Of a DNA stretch of 29,241 nt, positions 28,505 to 29,241 are shown piece by piece. The translations under genes were made by a program, and so were the position numbers. Origin of the DNA: Chara braunii (taxonomy: Eukaryota; Streptophyta; Charophyceae; Charales; Characeae); NCBI GenBank assembly GCA_003427395.1, contig BFEA01000772.1:112550-141790 (forward strand), given 5' to 3'. Each line of letters opens with the position of its first letter. Position 1 is the first letter of the stretch. The notes under the pieces were generated by a model that had not been told where the DNA came from, did not search any database, and saw only the letters and a program-made list of their open reading frames with translations.

Positions 28505-29241
28505 CCTAGTCATACTGGCAGGGACACTCTATCATCACTCCAATACGGCACATGACCTCAAGACTAATCACACTAGCGGGGCGTACATTCCCAACCATCA
28601 TACCGGCAGGGCACGCGTTCTAGAATCATCAAAACGTCAGGGCTCGCGCTAAAAAACGGCTGGAAGTGTGTCGTCGCAACGTACTGGCAAGCCCAAGCAG
28701 GGGCGCATACTAAATCAGCGAGTTTGAACTTGGGCGCGCTCTCAACAGTAGTTCCGGGCATGGGCGCGTACTAAATCAGCGACACCAAGAGTCGGCGCGC
28801 ATGGGCGCGCACTCGAAAAGGCAATACCAAGTATGGGCGTGCATGGGCGCGCACTCAAATATCAACACCGAGCACGGGCGCGCATGGGCACACACTCAAA
28901 TAGCAATACGAAGCATGTGTGCGTATGGGCGCGCACTCAGATATTAATACCGATCATGGGCGCGCATGGGTGCGCACTCAAATATCAATACCGAGCATGG
29001 GCGCGCATGGGCGCACACTCAAATAGCGGTACCAAGCGTGGGCGCGCATGGGCGCACACTCAAATAGCGGTACCGAGCACGGCCGCGCATGGGCGTGCAC
29101 TCAAATAGTGGTACCGGGCATAGACGCGCACGGGCGCGCACTCAAATATCCTGCCTGAGCCTGGGCGCACGCTCAAATAGCCTGCCCGAGCGTGGGCACA
29201 CACTCAAATAGCCTGCCCGAGCCTGGGCGCGCACTCAAATA
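28505..29241. repeat. Tandem array with 30-, 41- and 31-bp units
   Basis: From about 28511 to 28700 a degenerate unit of 29-31 bp recurs (CATACTGGCAGGG-type words at 28511, 28540, 28569, 28599 and 28630). From about 28800 clear 41-bp units follow, of the form ACTCAAATAGCGGTACCGAG then CATGGGCGCGCATGGGCGCAC. After about 29130 units shorten to 31 bp (ACTCAAATAGCCTGCCCGAG then CCTGGGCGCGC), having lost about 10 bp of the GCGCATGGG part. The array continues past the window edge. Long frames in it are a by-product of the repeat. Confidence 0.9.

Noticed and set aside
28833-29108. A 91-residue repetitive frame
   Set aside because: It arises from the 41-bp tandem repeat; three units make 123 bp, so the frame repeats without being a gene.
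28505-29241. Possible CRISPR-like array
   Set aside because: Units are directly adjacent with no unique spacers and the context is eukaryotic.

Overview
This window is eukaryotic nuclear DNA from the green-plant lineage, made almost entirely of mobile elements and repeats. It contains eukaryotic glycine tRNA genes, a U6 snRNA pseudogene, Ty3/Gypsy chromovirus-type polyproteins, a plant-style LINE with a zf-RVT tail, a retroelement primer site for initiator-Met tRNA, and many dinucleotide and trinucleotide runs. The Gag style (coiled-coil N-terminus opening MVETRSGTSTSPYT, then a Gag core and CCHC knuckle) is what I remember from charophyte algae such as Chara braunii; that is recollection, not a search result. 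I see no intact conventional protein-coding gene. A 300-N gap (11426-11725) and a few single Ns mark a draft assembly.

Layout. (1) 1-1210: three identical tRNA-Gly(CCC) genes on the minus strand, in a locally duplicated setting that holds one SINE-like insertion. (2) 1211-2760: non-coding, with a complete candidate type III hammerhead ribozyme at 2638-2697. (3) 2777-3511: a non-autonomous hAT-like DNA element with terminal inverted repeats, an 8-bp target duplication and subterminal repeats. (4) 3978-12061: a Ty3/Gypsy chromovirus on the minus strand with a full 3' LTR but only a 107-bp stump of the 5' LTR; gag-pro-pol is broken by two stops and two small deletions. (5) 12219-12430: a second SINE-like copy, then microsatellites. 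(6) 13841-13999: a U6 snRNA retropseudogene bounded by 13-bp target duplications. (7) about 15190-18860: a second, older Gypsy element on the minus strand, full of stops that are each one C-to-T change from a sense codon. (8) 19447-20935: an unrecognised broken coding region on the minus strand, led by a 33/47-bp minisatellite that reads as an 11-residue repeat. (9) about 20945-27667: a decayed LINE on the plus strand (ORF1 CCHC, endonuclease, reverse transcriptase, zf-RVT), with a G-rich tail region containing telomere-like motifs. (10) 28259-28457: the third SINE-like copy. (11) 28505-29241: a tandem array that switches from about 30-bp to 41-bp and back to 31-bp units and runs off the window.

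How the parts relate. The LINE class supplies the retrotransposition machinery that best explains the U6 retrocopy and perhaps the SINE-like family, whose copies end in a hairpin followed by poly-A. The Gypsy elements, the LINE and the unrecognised ORF region are all decayed. The tRNA cluster is the only locus that looks intact and selected, since its copies are identical while their flanks differ. The best candidate for something undescribed is the hammerhead ribozyme; next are the SINE-like family with its 3' hairpin and the unrecognised ORF with its N-terminal peptide minisatellite.
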